Shown: piece after piece, positions 53,905-64,000 of the stretch
How the letters are laid out: each line of letters starts with the position of its first letter
Position numbering within the stretch: the first letter of the stretch is position 1
NCBI GenBank assembly: GCA_963662175.1
Contig: OY759222.1
Coordinates: 19,602,222 to 19,666,221 of the forward strand
Length of the DNA stretch: 64,000 nt
Direction: 5' to 3'
DNA from: Aradus depressus
Taxonomy: Eukaryota; Arthropoda; Insecta; Hemiptera; Aradidae
The notes under the pieces: generated by a model
Database searches by the model: none
Told to the model about the DNA's origin: nothing
What the model saw: the letters and a program-made list of their open reading frames with translations, nothing else
Position numbers and translations under genes: made by a program

Positions 53905-54677
53905 TATATAATTCAATAAATTCTCTTGAGCTGTTCGATACAATTCATTTTTCAATATTTGATTTTTTTTTTTTTTTTAGTTGCTCTTAAAAGTCAGCGA
54001 TCTGATTATATCCCAATATTTCAAAAGGCTTGAATAGATTTCAGCTGCAACAAACCAATATCATTTCAACTAAATATCGACATTGATCTATTAGTTTTGG
54101 AGATATAAGAATGTACAGACATTTCCCACAAAATGGTCAAATATTGATCTTCAGGTTCCAAAACCTGCAAGTACCTACAATATGCAAAACCTTTTTTTTT
54201 TATAATTCTATAACTTTCCATATGTGAAAGTAATTATATGTGTTTTGCCCATTGATTCGATAATCAATGATAAACCATTTTAAAGAGGATCAGAGTGAGC
54301 TCAATTATCCTTGGTGTTGATTTAACTCTTCAAATATACTAATATTATTTATATTTGTCCTCTACCCCTTCCCTCCATAATGGCAGTTTTATGTTGGTGA
54401 CGTTTCAGTCCTCTAAATTAATGATAGCCCCCCCCCCCCCCCCCCCCCCCACCAGTTCTCCAAATATTTCTCAATGGTCAACTGTTTTTTTTTTTTTGAT
54501 GCATTTTTAATTTAGGATAAAATTAATTTTTGGTTATATTTCTATTTGATAGGCCTCTTTAGGAATGCTGTACCCCTATTTCACGCTTCCTGTAGAAAAT
54601 ATTATTTATTTTAAGAATATGTCGTATTTGGTTTACCAATCCTGAATTTTGCCTCAATATAGAGAGAGTAAATACTT
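53905..54677. other. Anonymous sequence with poly-C
   Basis: Poly-C of about 22 at 54429-54450; no family recognised. Confidence 0.35.
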
Positions 54678-55138
<461 letters not shown>

Positions 55139-55154
55139 AACCTCCGTAGGTAGG

Positions 55155-55193
55155 TTATATATTGGCAAAATTTAGGGTTATATCACATTTAGG

Positions 55194-55200
<7 letters not shown>
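55155..55200 (+). mobile_element. SINE-A scrap upstream of a foldback insertion
   Basis: TTGGCAAAATTTAGGGTTAT; its continuation (AGGACTCCCATAG) lies at 55921 beyond the insertion. Confidence 0.5.

Positions 55201-55250
<50 letters not shown>
55197..55250. repeat. (TA)n microsatellite
   Basis: Pure TA. Confidence 0.95.
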
Positions 55251-55255
<5 letters not shown>

Positions 55256-55285
55256 TTTATTATATTTATTATTACTATACATATA

Positions 55286-55920
55286 CAGGGTGGCCCAGAT
55301 AAGCGGGTCACAAGTGAAATAACTTCTAAACGGTTAGAGATATCAAAATTATGCATAGGACTAAAGTTGTAGTACTCGCCGAGAGCTAAGTATGCCGTCC
55401 TCGAAAAGACATAAATGACCCTTTCAATGGCTCAAACAGCCCTTCGAAGGGCGGGGTTCTCTTTTGACCCTTAAGTTTCATTACATTTTATTAAAGTACT
55501 AAAGAAACAAGGAAGAACTGTGCAAACAGATTTTTCATACGTCAAGTAGTTCTCGGAAAAAAAACGTTTAAAGTTGCACGTTTTTCTTATTCTGAAGTTA
55601 TTAAACTCCAACTAACTTCAGAATAAGAAAAACGTGCAACTTTAAACTTTTTTTTATCCGAGAACTACTTGACGTATGAAAAATCTGCTTGCACAGTTCT
55701 TCCTTGTTTCTTTATTACTTTAATAAAATGTAATGAAACTTAAGGGTCAAAAGGTAACCCCACCCTTCGAAGGGCTATTTGAGCCATTAAAAGGGTCATT
55801 TTTGTCTTTTCGAGGACGCCATATTATAGCTCTCGGCGAGTGCTACAACTTTAGTCCTATGCACAATTTTGATATCTCTAACCGTTTAGGAGTTATTTCA
55901 CTTGTGGCCCACTTATCTGT
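55286..55920. mobile_element. Near-perfect palindromic foldback, arms of about 305 bp
   Basis: The left arm (CAGATAAGCGGGTCACAAGT at 55296) and right arm (ACTTGTGGCCCACTTATCTG, ending 55919) pair down to a 12-base loop at 55601-55612, with few mismatches. The left end carries an extra TACAGGGTGGCC that the right end lacks. It stands inside a SINE-A. The plus frame at 55733 is a shadow. Confidence 0.9.
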
Positions 55921-56050
55921 AGGACTCCCATAGTAGAGTCGTGCTCATGTCTATCAGAGCGACAAAAGAGCGTGGCAGACGAGCGCTCTGGTAGTAGGCG
56001 ATATGACCTCGAGGGTAAAAGCTTGGGCATGAGTAACATTAACTAACTAA
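55921..56050 (+). mobile_element. SINE-A 3' part
   Basis: AGGACTCCCATAGTAGAGTC to ATGAGTAACATTAACTAACT. Old tail type. Confidence 0.85.
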
Positions 56051-56154
56051 TAATAATAATTTGTATAAATTAAGAAATAAAAAAATATATTGAGAAGGCA
56101 TCGGCTGCAAGGGTTTTACGTCTGTCCATTTGCTTTCTTGTTCATCAATGTGTA

Positions 56155-56470
56155 CGTATATCGGCAATTATTAGGGTAATAGGTTTCATGTCAATTAGAG
56201 TTTTTGTATTAAGCTTCCTCCCTTTCCTTTGACTGATTTTGCTGAAAATCAGTAGGTGTCGTCCTTCAAAGGTTCTAAATACACATATAAAATTTCGTGT
56301 CGATAAATTCATTCTATCGGGAGTTATATCATGTTCACAGAGACAAACAGACTTTTTTTAAATTTTTTCTATCACGTGGTTGGAAAATATGAAATTCCGT
56401 TGAAAACTTCGGATCGAGTTTCGGACCGAATAATAACTTCCCCTATACTTCGTCTAGCTAATGAAATAAA
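56155..56470 (+). repeat. Rep-R late body and tail
   Basis: GATAAATTCATTCTATCGGG, GAGACAAACAGAC, GAAATTCCGTTGAAAACTTC, end hairpin CCCTATACTTCGTCTAGCTA. Confidence 0.8.
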
Positions 56471-56944
56471 ATCTGAAAAAAATATTTTGTGAATTATCTC
56501 ATATGGGAATCCGGGAAACAAAATTGTTTCAGATGACGTGAAAATTACTCCATTCACTAATCATTTTGAATGTTTTCAATTCACACATTTGTTTCGCAAC
56601 ATCACATAATTTCCACATTCATCCTCGTGATAAACTGATTTGAAAATTGGAATTTCAATGATACGAATATTAAGACGTCTAAATAATGTTTTCAGATGAC
56701 AGTATTGCGCCGTAAACATGTTTAGAGAGAAACAACTTTTTGTAGACAGGACACGTTTTGCTAATGTGAACAACAAAGCTAACTTGGAGACAACTGCGAG
56801 GTGATGGCTCAAGGTTGGTTCCCGCCAGAGGGGTATCGATACGCGATGTAGTAATCATATCGATATAGTTTTTATCGAAGTATCTATATTTTTGTTTTTG
56901 ATATTTATTGCATTGATATTTTTGTTCCGATATATATAAATATA
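56471..56944. other. Anonymous sequence, possibly the left end of an old hAT
   Basis: GGTATCGATACGCGATG at 56837 and the reversed TAGGGATGTGTACCGAG at about 57745-57761 could be the two ends of an eroded hAT element. Identity between them is too short to call. Confidence 0.25.
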
Positions 56945-57155
56945 AAACCTTGAGCACACCGTCCTTTGGTTGTGATATTAGGCGATGATCCCGAGCCTGT
57001 GCGATTATAGGTACTGGTCACAGACTCCTACTTCAGGGAACTAAACTTGTGTAGGCAAAATTTAGGAATTTCATACTAGAGTCGGGCCCACCAGACGAAA
57101 GGCCGCTCTGGTTGAGTAGGCGAAATGACATAGTTAAAGCCCGGCCATGAGTTCT
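56945..57155 (+). mobile_element. SINE-A, head missing, diverged
   Basis: CCTTGAGCACACCGTCCTTT to AAAGCCCGGCCATGAGTTC. Confidence 0.8.
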
Positions 57156-57157
57156 TT

Positions 57158-57310
57158 TCGGGCGTCGATAGCTGAGAGTGTGCTTGCCAATTGAGCTCAA
57201 TACCACGTTTTCGAAACCCGGCCAAATCTCTTAGGTTTTTTTGTCTGGGAGGTAAAAAAAAACCATGAGCACTCTATCCTTCGGTTGGGACGTTAAGCCA
57301 TGCTAGAAGT
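57158..57310 (+). mobile_element. SINE-A 5' half
   Basis: GGGCGTCGATAGCTGAGAGT to GGTTGGGACGTTAAGCCATG. Follows another SINE-A in the same direction. Confidence 0.8.
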
Positions 57311-57399
57311 CTATACTGATCAAAGTGAAAAATTGTTTCGCCAGCGATACATTAGGCGTCATCGTAAAATCTACTTGATGAGTTGAGCATTTTCATATA

Positions 57400-57640
57400 T
57401 AATGGCAATTTTTTTTTTTTTTTTTTTTGCGCTCTCAACAAAAGTCTGGGAGAATTATCAGGAATTGTTCTCATGGAGTTTTGACTTTAAATGTGAAATT
57501 TCACATCGATACATCCATTCTATCAAGAATTCACATTTTTACAGTCACATAGACTTTTGTTTTTCGTTTTGGAATCAGGGTGTTGGAATACATGAAATTC
57601 CTTGAAATATGTATATATATATAGTATAGCTGAGAAATTA
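57400..57640 (+). repeat. Rep-R late body and tail, diverged
   Basis: CATCGATACATCCATTCTAT, poly-T, GTTGGAATACATGAAATTCC. Confidence 0.65.
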
Positions 57641-57784
57641 AAAATAAATTTAAGCCAATCAATAAATCGATACATAGATTGTGGTCAGATATTATCGCAA
57701 ATCGATGCTGTATTTTCTTAATTTAAAATATAGATATGTTTTTCTCGGTACACATCCCTAATTCAATGGTGCTCGAGTTAGGCA

Positions 57785-58043
57785 TGTGTCAAGGATTTAT
57801 GTGATAGACACTCAGACGACACGTAACAAAAAGTGCTTGTTTCAACCTGAAACGCATATATTTCAAGGAGATTTTAATATCCTTAGTTATTGTTTTCGGA
57901 TGCACCTTGCACAATCTGCAGTCTGCAACATCACCCATCCGTCTTTGTAGAGAGACCTTGGGATCTGAGTAGTGCTGAAGTGAGGTTGTGACGAGCTGGG
58001 TGCTTTTTCTGTTCTCGCCAGGAGCTGACAAAATGGCTGAACA
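57785..58043 (-). pseudogene. R1-type LINE C-terminus, distal piece
   Basis: The minus strand continues from the zinc finger at 59042-59200 across the hAT insertion: TVFSHFVSSWREQKKHPARH, consistent with the short helical end that follows the finger in R1-like proteins. Rearranged frames follow. Confidence 0.5.
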
Positions 58044-58051
58044 CTGTGTAG

Positions 58052-59033
58052 TAGGGTGTATCGAAATTTTTTTAATTTGATTGCCCTACGAAAAATTGAA
58101 AGTATTTGACATGTAAACAATAACAGAATATCAAACAAACTATTGTCGATGCTTTAGGGGGTCCCACATTCGTCTTAAAAACACGATTTTCACGCTTTTT
58201 CGAGTAGTATATTAAGAACTGAAATTTTTTTCGATTTTATTGTTATTTTTCTGTCAAATTCCAATTCCAAGTCGTGCCCCACTTAATTACAAGTAATATC
58301 ATCATAAAAATACATTATTTCAAGTACTTAGAAGTTAACCAAGGAATATTAATTATAGACAAAATGACAGACGAGAAATAAAAATTATTCAAAATGCTAC
58401 CATTGCGTCAGATTTTAATGCGGATTGATGCGTTGGAAATAATCTTGATCTGCTGAAAATCACCGGACTCTGACAACCGAGTTTTCCGAGTACCCAAACT
58501 AAATTTTGAAGCTACTAATTATACAGAGTTATTAGGAGTCATTACTCCTTTTTCAATGTTGTCCTATATAGATTAAATTGCACACTTTTTTAAATTTCAA
58601 TTTCATTTATATAAAGAATTTACACTAATTTTCATCAAATTTTAAAATACTAAAGTTATCCGCATTAAAATGTGACGCAATGGTAGCATTTTGAATAATT
58701 TTCATTTCTCGTATGTCATTTTGTCTATAATTAATATACCTTGGTTAACTTCTAAATACTTGAAATAATTTTTTATGATGATATTACTTGTAATTATGTG
58801 GGGGACGACTTGGAATTGGAATTTGACAGAAAAATAACAACAAAATCTAAAAAAAATTTCAGTTCTTAATATACCATTTACTCGAAAAAGCGTGAAAATC
58901 GTGTTATTGAGACGACTGTGGGACCCCCTAATGCATCGACAATAGTTTGTTTGATATTCTGTTATTGTTTACATGTCAAATACTTTCAATTTTTCGTAGG
59001 GCCATCAAATTTAAAAAATTTCGATACACCCTA
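58052..59033. mobile_element. hAT-type foldback element, 982 bp
   Basis: Ends TAGGGTGTATCGAAATTTTT and its reverse complement; inverted arms extend at least 350 bp (through CAAACTATTGTCGATGC, GGGGGTCCCACA, CCAATTCCAAGTCGT) and, more weakly, to the centre near 58540. Exact 8-bp duplications CTGTGTAG (58044-58051 and 59034-59041) fit the hAT nTnnnnAn pattern. It splits an R1-type LINE. The mirrored MFDILLLFTCQILSIFRRAI frames at both ends come from the arms. Confidence 0.93.
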
Positions 59034-59041
59034 CTGTGTAG

Positions 59042-59200
59042 CCTGTCTCCGTCACCAGCTACCGCAGGACCAGTTCCAGGTATGATCCAGTTCCGCGAAT
59101 CAACTCCAGCCTGGCCTATATTCTGCAGTTTCGATGGCTTCACATGAACAGTTTGAGTTGTTCTTCTTCCTAAAGATCATTTTCATATACAAAACCAAAA
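59042..59200 (-). pseudogene. R1-type LINE C-terminus, zinc-finger piece
   Basis: The minus strand reads FRKKNNSNCSC then ETAEY, matching FKRNDSPNCSCGGNETAEH of the copy at 32950-33445, with frame changes after it. Confidence 0.7.
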
Positions 59201-59609
59201 AATGATTGCCTCTCAGAAGAGATCATAAAAATGCCTTTATCCTTCGGATATGAGAAGAAGCAAAAAAACATACTTATTATTTATTACTAATTATTACTAA
59301 TTATTACTAATTATTTATTTTGACGCTCAAAACAGAAATTAATTTTTCTCATGTTTTTATTTGAATACTTTTTTTTTCTCAGACTAAATATCTTCCATAC
59401 TGAATCTCCAGAAAAAATTCCAGATTTCATGCAAAAATTTGTGAATTGTGTTACCATGCATTATTGAAAGAAATCACTTTTAAAACAATTGAGCAATTTT
59501 CTTGTTTTCTAATGCAGTTTTTTTTTTTTTTTTTTTTTTTAACGCTACAGATATCTCTCATTAAGTGCACTTACTATAGCTCTCATTAAGTGCACTTATA
59601 GATAATAAA
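59201..59609. other. Anonymous AT-rich DNA
   Basis: Poly-T of about 22 at 59519-59540; a direct repeat TCTCATTAAGTGCACTTA at about 59557 and 59581. Confidence 0.4.
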
Positions 59610-59795
59610 AAGTCGTAGAATCACCGGCAATGTACTTCCCCAGAACGAATCAATTAATTAATTTCTCGCTCCCCCTCCCAGTTGACCGTTTGCGCTAATA
59701 TTCAACAGTTGACCTTTCGTTGAAAACTCCGCATCGAATTATTGACCGGTTACATCACTTCTCCTGTACTTTGTTCAGCTGGGAACTAAAAAAAA
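59610..59795 (+). repeat. Short Rep-R: head joined to tail
   Basis: AGAATCACCGGCAATGTACT and CAACAGTTGACC are followed directly by TTTCGTTGAAAACTCCGCAT and a terminal hairpin. All body modules are deleted. Confidence 0.8.
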
Positions 59796-59889
59796 ATAAC
59801 GTTATCTGAAATATAGTCTTTGAAAATGTTTCTTGTTCACAACACATTTATTTTTCAAATGTCTCACCCCGATTTATTTAATTAAAAAC

Positions 59890-60800
59890 AGAATAAAACC
59901 GTTTGCGCTAACATTCAACACTTTACCTACGTAGGAGCTCCAAAATTTTTATATTAAATTTTGTGTCGATAAATTCATTACATTGACAGTTATTAGGGTT
60001 TTTGAATTGAGCCCCCTTCCCATTTAGCCGATATTTCAAATTTTACAGGTTACGTTCTCGTTGGGGTGTTGACATTAAATACAAAATTTCATGTCGATAC
60101 ATTCATTATCATCTTTGACCGATTTGGCTGAACATCGATAGGTGTTGTCTGTATGGGGCTTTGGTCACACATATAAAATTTTGTGTCGATATATTCCTTC
60201 TATCTGCATTTATTAAAGTTTTTATGTTAAGCCACATCCCTAATCCCCCCTTCCATTCTGTCGATTTGGCTGAAAAACTATAGGTTTGTCGCCAGCGGGT
60301 TGTGGTCACACATATACAATTTTGTGTCGATATATTCATTCTATCTGCATTTATTAAAGTTTTTATGTTAAGCCACATCCCTAATCCCCCCTTCCATTCG
60401 GTCGATTTGGCTGAAAAACTGTATTTTTTGTCGCTAGGGGGTTGTGGACACACATATAAAATTTCGTGTCGATACATTCATTCTATCTGCATTTATTAAA
60501 GTTTTCATGTTAAGCTACATCGCTAATCCCCCCTTCCATTGTGTCGATTTGGCTGAAAAACTGTATGTTTTGTCGCTAGGGGGTTGTGGACACACATATA
60601 AAATTTTGTGTCGATATATTCATTCTATCTGCATTTATTAAAGTTTTCATGTTAAGCTACATCGCTAACCTCTCCTTCCATTCGGTCGATTTGGCTGAAA
60701 AACTATAGATTCAGACACACAGAAGTTATGTAACCCATCATAAATTCGAAGTTGAGTCACCGATCACATAACTTTCTCTATATTTCGTACAGCTAGGTAA
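59890..60800 (+). repeat. Rep-R with four 142-bp tandem modules
   Basis: CCGTTTGCGCTAACATTCAA, two ordinary modules, then TATTAAAG at 60211, 60352, 60494 and 60636 (steps 141, 142, 142). Each module holds GTGTCGATATATTCATTCTA, CCCCCCTTCCATT and GTCGATTTGGCTGAAAAACT. Ends CATAACTTTCTCTATATTTC. The mirror-image open frames across it are shadows. Confidence 0.88.
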
Positions 60801-61018
60801 AATATAATTCTGGTAATTCGCTAATTTCTCTATCAATTGGCAAATAAGCCCTTTCTGGTCATTTAAGATGATTCTGTTTACTCTTAATTAAGTGTGTGTC
60901 TATTGTTAATTAATTTTATGTTAACTGTTAATTAAATTCTGTATCCTGTTAATCAAGTTACCCTTGCAGGTTTATTATGGGCCTAGATTAGTAATTTATT
61001 GGTCGACTGAACTATTAG
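60801..61018. other. AT-rich sequence with TTAATTAA-type repeats
   Basis: Four related phrases around TGTTAATTAA/TGTTAATCAA between 60880 and 60960. Confidence 0.45.
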
Positions 61019-61072
61019 GGACGCCGGTAATACAGAGGAAGTATGCTTGTCTAGTGGGTTCGCATCCCAGTT
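61019..61072 (+). mobile_element. SINE-A head scrap
   Basis: GGACGCCGGTAATACAGAGG to GGGTTCGCATCCCAGT. Confidence 0.65.
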
Positions 61073-61170
61073 TTTTTATTTGAGCCTTTCATTGTGTTCC
61101 CTGAGTGTGTTGGTTCCTACCATAGCCCTGTCTGTATCTTTACTTAAGGCCTTCTGTTACTTTACTTTTT

Positions 61171-61519
61171 GAGGGCGCCGGTAGCATAGTGGTATGCGTG
61201 CTTGCCTTCTGAGCTCAAGAACGTGGGTTCGAAACCCGACCGAGGCCCTTAGTTTATTTTATCTGGGAGGTAAAATAAAGTTAAACACGCCGTCCTTCGG
61301 AAGGGACGTTAAGCTATGGTCCCGAGCCTGTACGATGTCAGGTACTCATTAAGGACCCCTATCCTAGGTGAATAAAAAATTTAGGGTAGGCAAAATTTAG
61401 GACTCCCACAGTAGAGTCGATCTCATGTCCACCAGAGTGACGAAAGAGCGCTCTGGTAGTAGGCGATATGACCTCGTAGTTAAAGCCCGGGCATGAGTCA
61501 TAAACCCTAACCCTAACCC
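61171..61519 (+). mobile_element. SINE-A, full length, CCCTAA tail
   Basis: GAGGGCGCCGGTAGCATAGT head, complete body, tail ATAAACCCTAACCCTAACCC. Confidence 0.95.
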
Positions 61520-61559
61520 CCCCTCTTTACTCAGTCCCGAATTCTGCTGCAGATTCCCT

Positions 61560-61728
61560 CCATTCGGTTCTCTAATGGCAGATCCGAAGCATTAAAACCT
61601 CTTGCTTTCTAGAGTCTTGCACTGTATTAGAATATGAACTGGAGTCTCATTTTTGCCACATTTCCTGCATAGAGGGTTTCCAGCGATGCCCTTATTGTGT
61701 AGGTGTTCTTCATATGACAGTGTCCTGT
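61560..61728 (-). pseudogene. RNase H-type LINE C-terminus, distal piece
   Basis: The minus strand reads LTGHCHMK, KHLHNKGIAGNPLCRKCG, NETPVHILIQCKTLESKRF with one or two frame changes. Close relative of the copy at 16440-16714, here without 108-bp repeats after it. Confidence 0.78.
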
Positions 61729-61737
61729 CATAGTTCA

Positions 61738-62069
61738 GGATTAGGTTAGGTTTTATGACTCATGCCCGGGCTTTAACTACGAGGTCATATCGCCTACTAC
61801 CAGAGCGCTCTTTCGTCACTGGTGGACATGAACCCGACTCTACTGTAGAAGTCCTAAATTTTTATTCACCTAGGGCAGAGGTCTTTAACGAGTACCTGAC
61901 ATCGTATACACTCGGGACCATCGCTTAACGTCCCATCCGAAGGACGGCGTGCTTAAGTTTATTTTACCTCCCAGATAAAATAAACTAAGGGCCTCGGTCG
62001 GGTTACGAACCCACATTCTTGAGCTCAGAAGTCAAGCACGCATACCACTGAGCTATCGGTGCCCTCCTG
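61738..62069 (-). mobile_element. SINE-A in a LINE, with 9-bp duplications
   Basis: Tail TTAGGTTAGGTTTTATGACT to head GAGCTATCGGTGCCCTC; CATAGTTCA on both sides (61729-61737 and 62070-62078). Confidence 0.94.
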
Positions 62070-62078
62070 CATAGTTCA

Positions 62079-62290
62079 TTCATCTCATATTCGCTACCTC
62101 TTGACTTCTGTTCTCTGAGGTCTTTGCTTAGGAACCCCTCTCCAAAACTGGATGTCTTTCTTGGTCAGCCAACTATTTATTGCCGCAATTGCGATGCTCT
62201 TACAGATCCCGCAGAAGGGTTTCTGTCCTATGGGGTACTCTATCCCCTCCTGACCTTGCTAGTTCATCGATAATTTCACTGTAAATTTAA
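62079..62290 (-). pseudogene. RNase H-type LINE, proximal piece
   Basis: The minus strand reads EIIDELARSGGD (end of an RNase H domain, the usual xEIADELAR block), then FCGICKSIAIAAINSWLTKK and DIQFWRGVPKQR in other frames. It joins the distal piece across the SINE-A. Confidence 0.72.
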
Positions 62291-62866
62291 TAATTAAAAT
62301 GGAAATGTTTACCTGCCGCCTCGAGATTTGAACCCAGAGTCTCCCCCGTGTTTTTTCACTCATCCAGTGCAACATAGAATGTTAATTTATGTGCTTAATT
62401 GATATTTGTAACTTTTGGATTCATGTGATTTGTCCCCACTTTTGAATCGGTGCAGGTTCTGTTCTCCGACTGTTCTGTTGGGTTTTGTCCACCGTCAAAT
62501 GTTCATCATAAACCTGGCAGAGACAGGTTTTCATTTGGTTTGTGTCGAGAGAATTACCAGTACTCCTGTCCTGTACGATTTGTTATTTTCATATCATGTT
62601 CCAGATGGAATACATTTGATACCCACCCGTCGGCCCTTTTGGTGAAGCACTGCATATTCTCGTGAAATATATATTGTATTCGTAATGTGAACGAACATGT
62701 GAGTGTTTCATTCGTAAAACATAGTTATATTCACTTTCGCGTTATATTCACTTTAAGGACCTAAGCATTCAATGCTCTTATCCCTTCCCCGGTAGCGCTG
62801 TATCTCCTTCTTATCTTACCTAGATTTGAAAATAATAAGTCCATAATTTCTTTAAAGATTATATCT
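62291..62866. other. Anonymous sequence with a tRNA-like scrap
   Basis: On the minus strand about 62312-62350 reads GAGACTCTGGGTTCAAATCT, which contains a B-box sequence, but no A box or cloverleaf could be placed. Near 62765 there is a scrap of the composite repeat of 36.3 kb (AGCATTCAATGCTCTTATCC). Confidence 0.4.
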
Positions 62867-63187
62867 AGGGCGCCGGTAGCTTAGTGGTATGCGTGCTTGC
62901 CTTCTGAGCTCAAGGTCGTGGGTTCGAAACCCGGCCGAGGCCCTTAGTTTATTTTATCTGGGAGGTAAAATAAACTTAAGCACGCCGTCCTTCGGATGGG
63001 AGGTTAAGCGATGGTCCCGAGCCTGTACCCCCTGTCCTAGATGAATAAAAATTTAGGGTAGGCAAAATTTAGGACTCCCATAGTAGAGTCGGGCTCATGT
63101 TCACCAGAGTGACGACAGAGCGCTCTGGTAGTAGGCGATATGACCTCGAAGTTAAAGCCCGGGCAAAAGTCATGATAACTAACTAGT
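62867..63187 (+). mobile_element. SINE-A, full length with small deletion
   Basis: GGGCGCCGGTAGCTTAGTGG head; the ATGTCAGGTACTCGTTAAAG segment is deleted; tail CATGATAACTAACTAG (old type). Confidence 0.93.
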
Positions 63188-63249
63188 GTTTATGTCATTA
63201 TTACGATTAATATTGTTATTATTTAATTTGGCTGTTTAATGTATGTCTA

Positions 63250-63478
63250 GTCATGGTATGCTTAAGATCATGGGTTCGAAACCCGGTCAAGGCCCTTCAG
63301 TTTTTTTTTTTTTATCTGAGAGATGAAAAAAACCCTTGAGCCGGCCGTCCTTCATATAGGATGTTAAGCTACCCCTTACCATAGGTGAATAAAAATTTGG
63401 AGTTGACAAAATTAAGGACTCCTATAGTAGCCCACCAGAGTGGCGAAATAACGCTCTGGTAATAGGCGATGTAACTAT
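63250..63478 (+). mobile_element. SINE-A, partial head, diverged
   Basis: TCATGGTATGCTTAAGATCA to ATAGGCGATGTAACTA. Confidence 0.85.
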
Positions 63479-64000
63479 AATTATAATTAAATAATTTTTA
63501 TATTTTTTCTCTTATTCTAGATTAACTTAGTAATTTTGTTTTTATTTTTTTTATTATTAATTTTCCAATTATTACTTGTATAAGTAATACTTTTATTAGA
63601 ATTTCACCTTATTTTATACTATAATTAATTTTTCTTATTGATCTCTTATGACAACTTTGCTATGTTTTATTACTTACAAAATTGCATATATTTATTTATT
63701 TATTCACTTCCTATTATTTTATTATTTTTAAACTGTAATTATTGTTATTATTATTCTATTTTTTCTTTATTTATTGTTATTCCTTTATGATTTTGTTTAG
63801 AAAAAACCTTTATTTTGTTATTATTATTATTCAATTTTATTATTATTATTACTATTTGTTTTTGTATGTTCATGTTCTTTTTCATTTGTAAACTTATATA
63901 AATATTTGATTATTACTTAACAAATTGTAAATTTTATATTGGGTTTGTTCCCGTCAATAAAGATTATTATTATTATTATTAATATGATTATTATGAAGAA
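63479..64000 (+). mobile_element. Probable LINE 3' UTR with (TTA)n tail
   Basis: T-rich non-coding sequence ending GTTCCCGTCAATAAAGATTA then (TTA)n. An AATAAA-like signal just before the (TTA)n tail is a usual LINE 3' end. No coding part is in the window. Confidence 0.45.

Noticed and set aside
57887..59147. Two similar ORFs beginning MFDILLLFTCQILSIFRRAI as a gene pair
   Set aside because: They are the same sequence in the two inverted arms of one hAT foldback.
60109..60641. Overlapping 65- and 122-codon ORFs with repeated MNISTQN/HIKF phrases
   Set aside because: These are translations of Rep-R 142-bp modules on both strands; the same phrases appear wherever Rep-R occurs.

Overview
This window looks like repeat-dense, AT-rich nuclear DNA of an arthropod, most likely an insect. 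I infer this from R1-, Jockey- and RNase H-type LINE fragments, Penelope-like (PLE) endonuclease fragments, hAT/PIF-Harbinger/Helitron-like non-autonomous DNA transposons, and SINE tails made of the TTAGG pentamer (the common insect telomere unit). The species cannot be told from the sequence. I find no intact host protein-coding gene, no rRNA and no convincing functional tRNA gene. Almost every open frame of 60-166 codons lies in a repeat.

Names used here. SINE-A: a tRNA-derived SINE of about 330-350 bp, about 30 copies or fragments, both strands. SINE-B: a second tRNA-derived SINE with a poly-A tail, 3 copies. Rep-R: an abundant dispersed non-coding repeat of about 0.7-0.9 kb, about 30 fragments. 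Element F: a terminal-inverted-repeat transposon of about 0.9 kb, 3 copies. Element T: a retroelement 3' end finishing in (TTA)n, 3 copies.

Layout. 1-1203 is a nearly invariant 36-bp satellite that runs off the left edge. 1.2-9.1 kb holds anonymous AT-rich DNA, a Rep-R mosaic with a 41-bp tandem array, two nested Harbinger-like elements (5.5-6.7 kb, unusually GC-rich) and a TIR element carrying a SINE-A with 12-bp target duplications. 9-20 kb holds LINE remnants, a PLE fragment inserted in Rep-R (12.5-13.2 kb), a 1.66-kb inverted repeat with arms of nearly 0.6 kb (14.5-16.2 kb), a LINE 3' end followed by 108-bp repeats, and a second PLE fragment. 20-35 kb holds element F, a SINE-A split by element T, Rep-R copies (one with an inverted 22-bp minisatellite), a pogo-like TA-flanked MITE, SINE-B and an R1-type LINE tail. 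35-45 kb holds several long inverted repeats, a PLE-terminal palindrome with two head-to-head hammerhead-like motifs (40.28-40.54 kb), the least repetitive stretch (41.2-42.4 kb) and a 1.5-kb hAT element with a degraded BED finger inserted in a SINE-A. 45-64 kb holds many SINE-A copies, a Jockey LINE split by a hAT MITE, a Helitron-like element, three foldback elements, an R1-type LINE split by a 982-bp hAT foldback, and an RNase H-type LINE split by a SINE-A.

How parts relate. The insertions can be ordered because the target-site duplications are readable: 8-bp for the hAT elements, TAA for the Harbinger-like pair, TA for the pogo-like MITE, 9-14 bp for SINE-A and 12-15 bp for the PLE pieces. 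The most unusual signal is a set of hammerhead-ribozyme-like cores, each with a palindromic 6-8-nt stem III, placed downstream of PLE GIY-YIG endonuclease remnants or in inverted pairs at PLE-like termini. Coordinates of degenerate repeat copies are approximate to about 10-30 bp.
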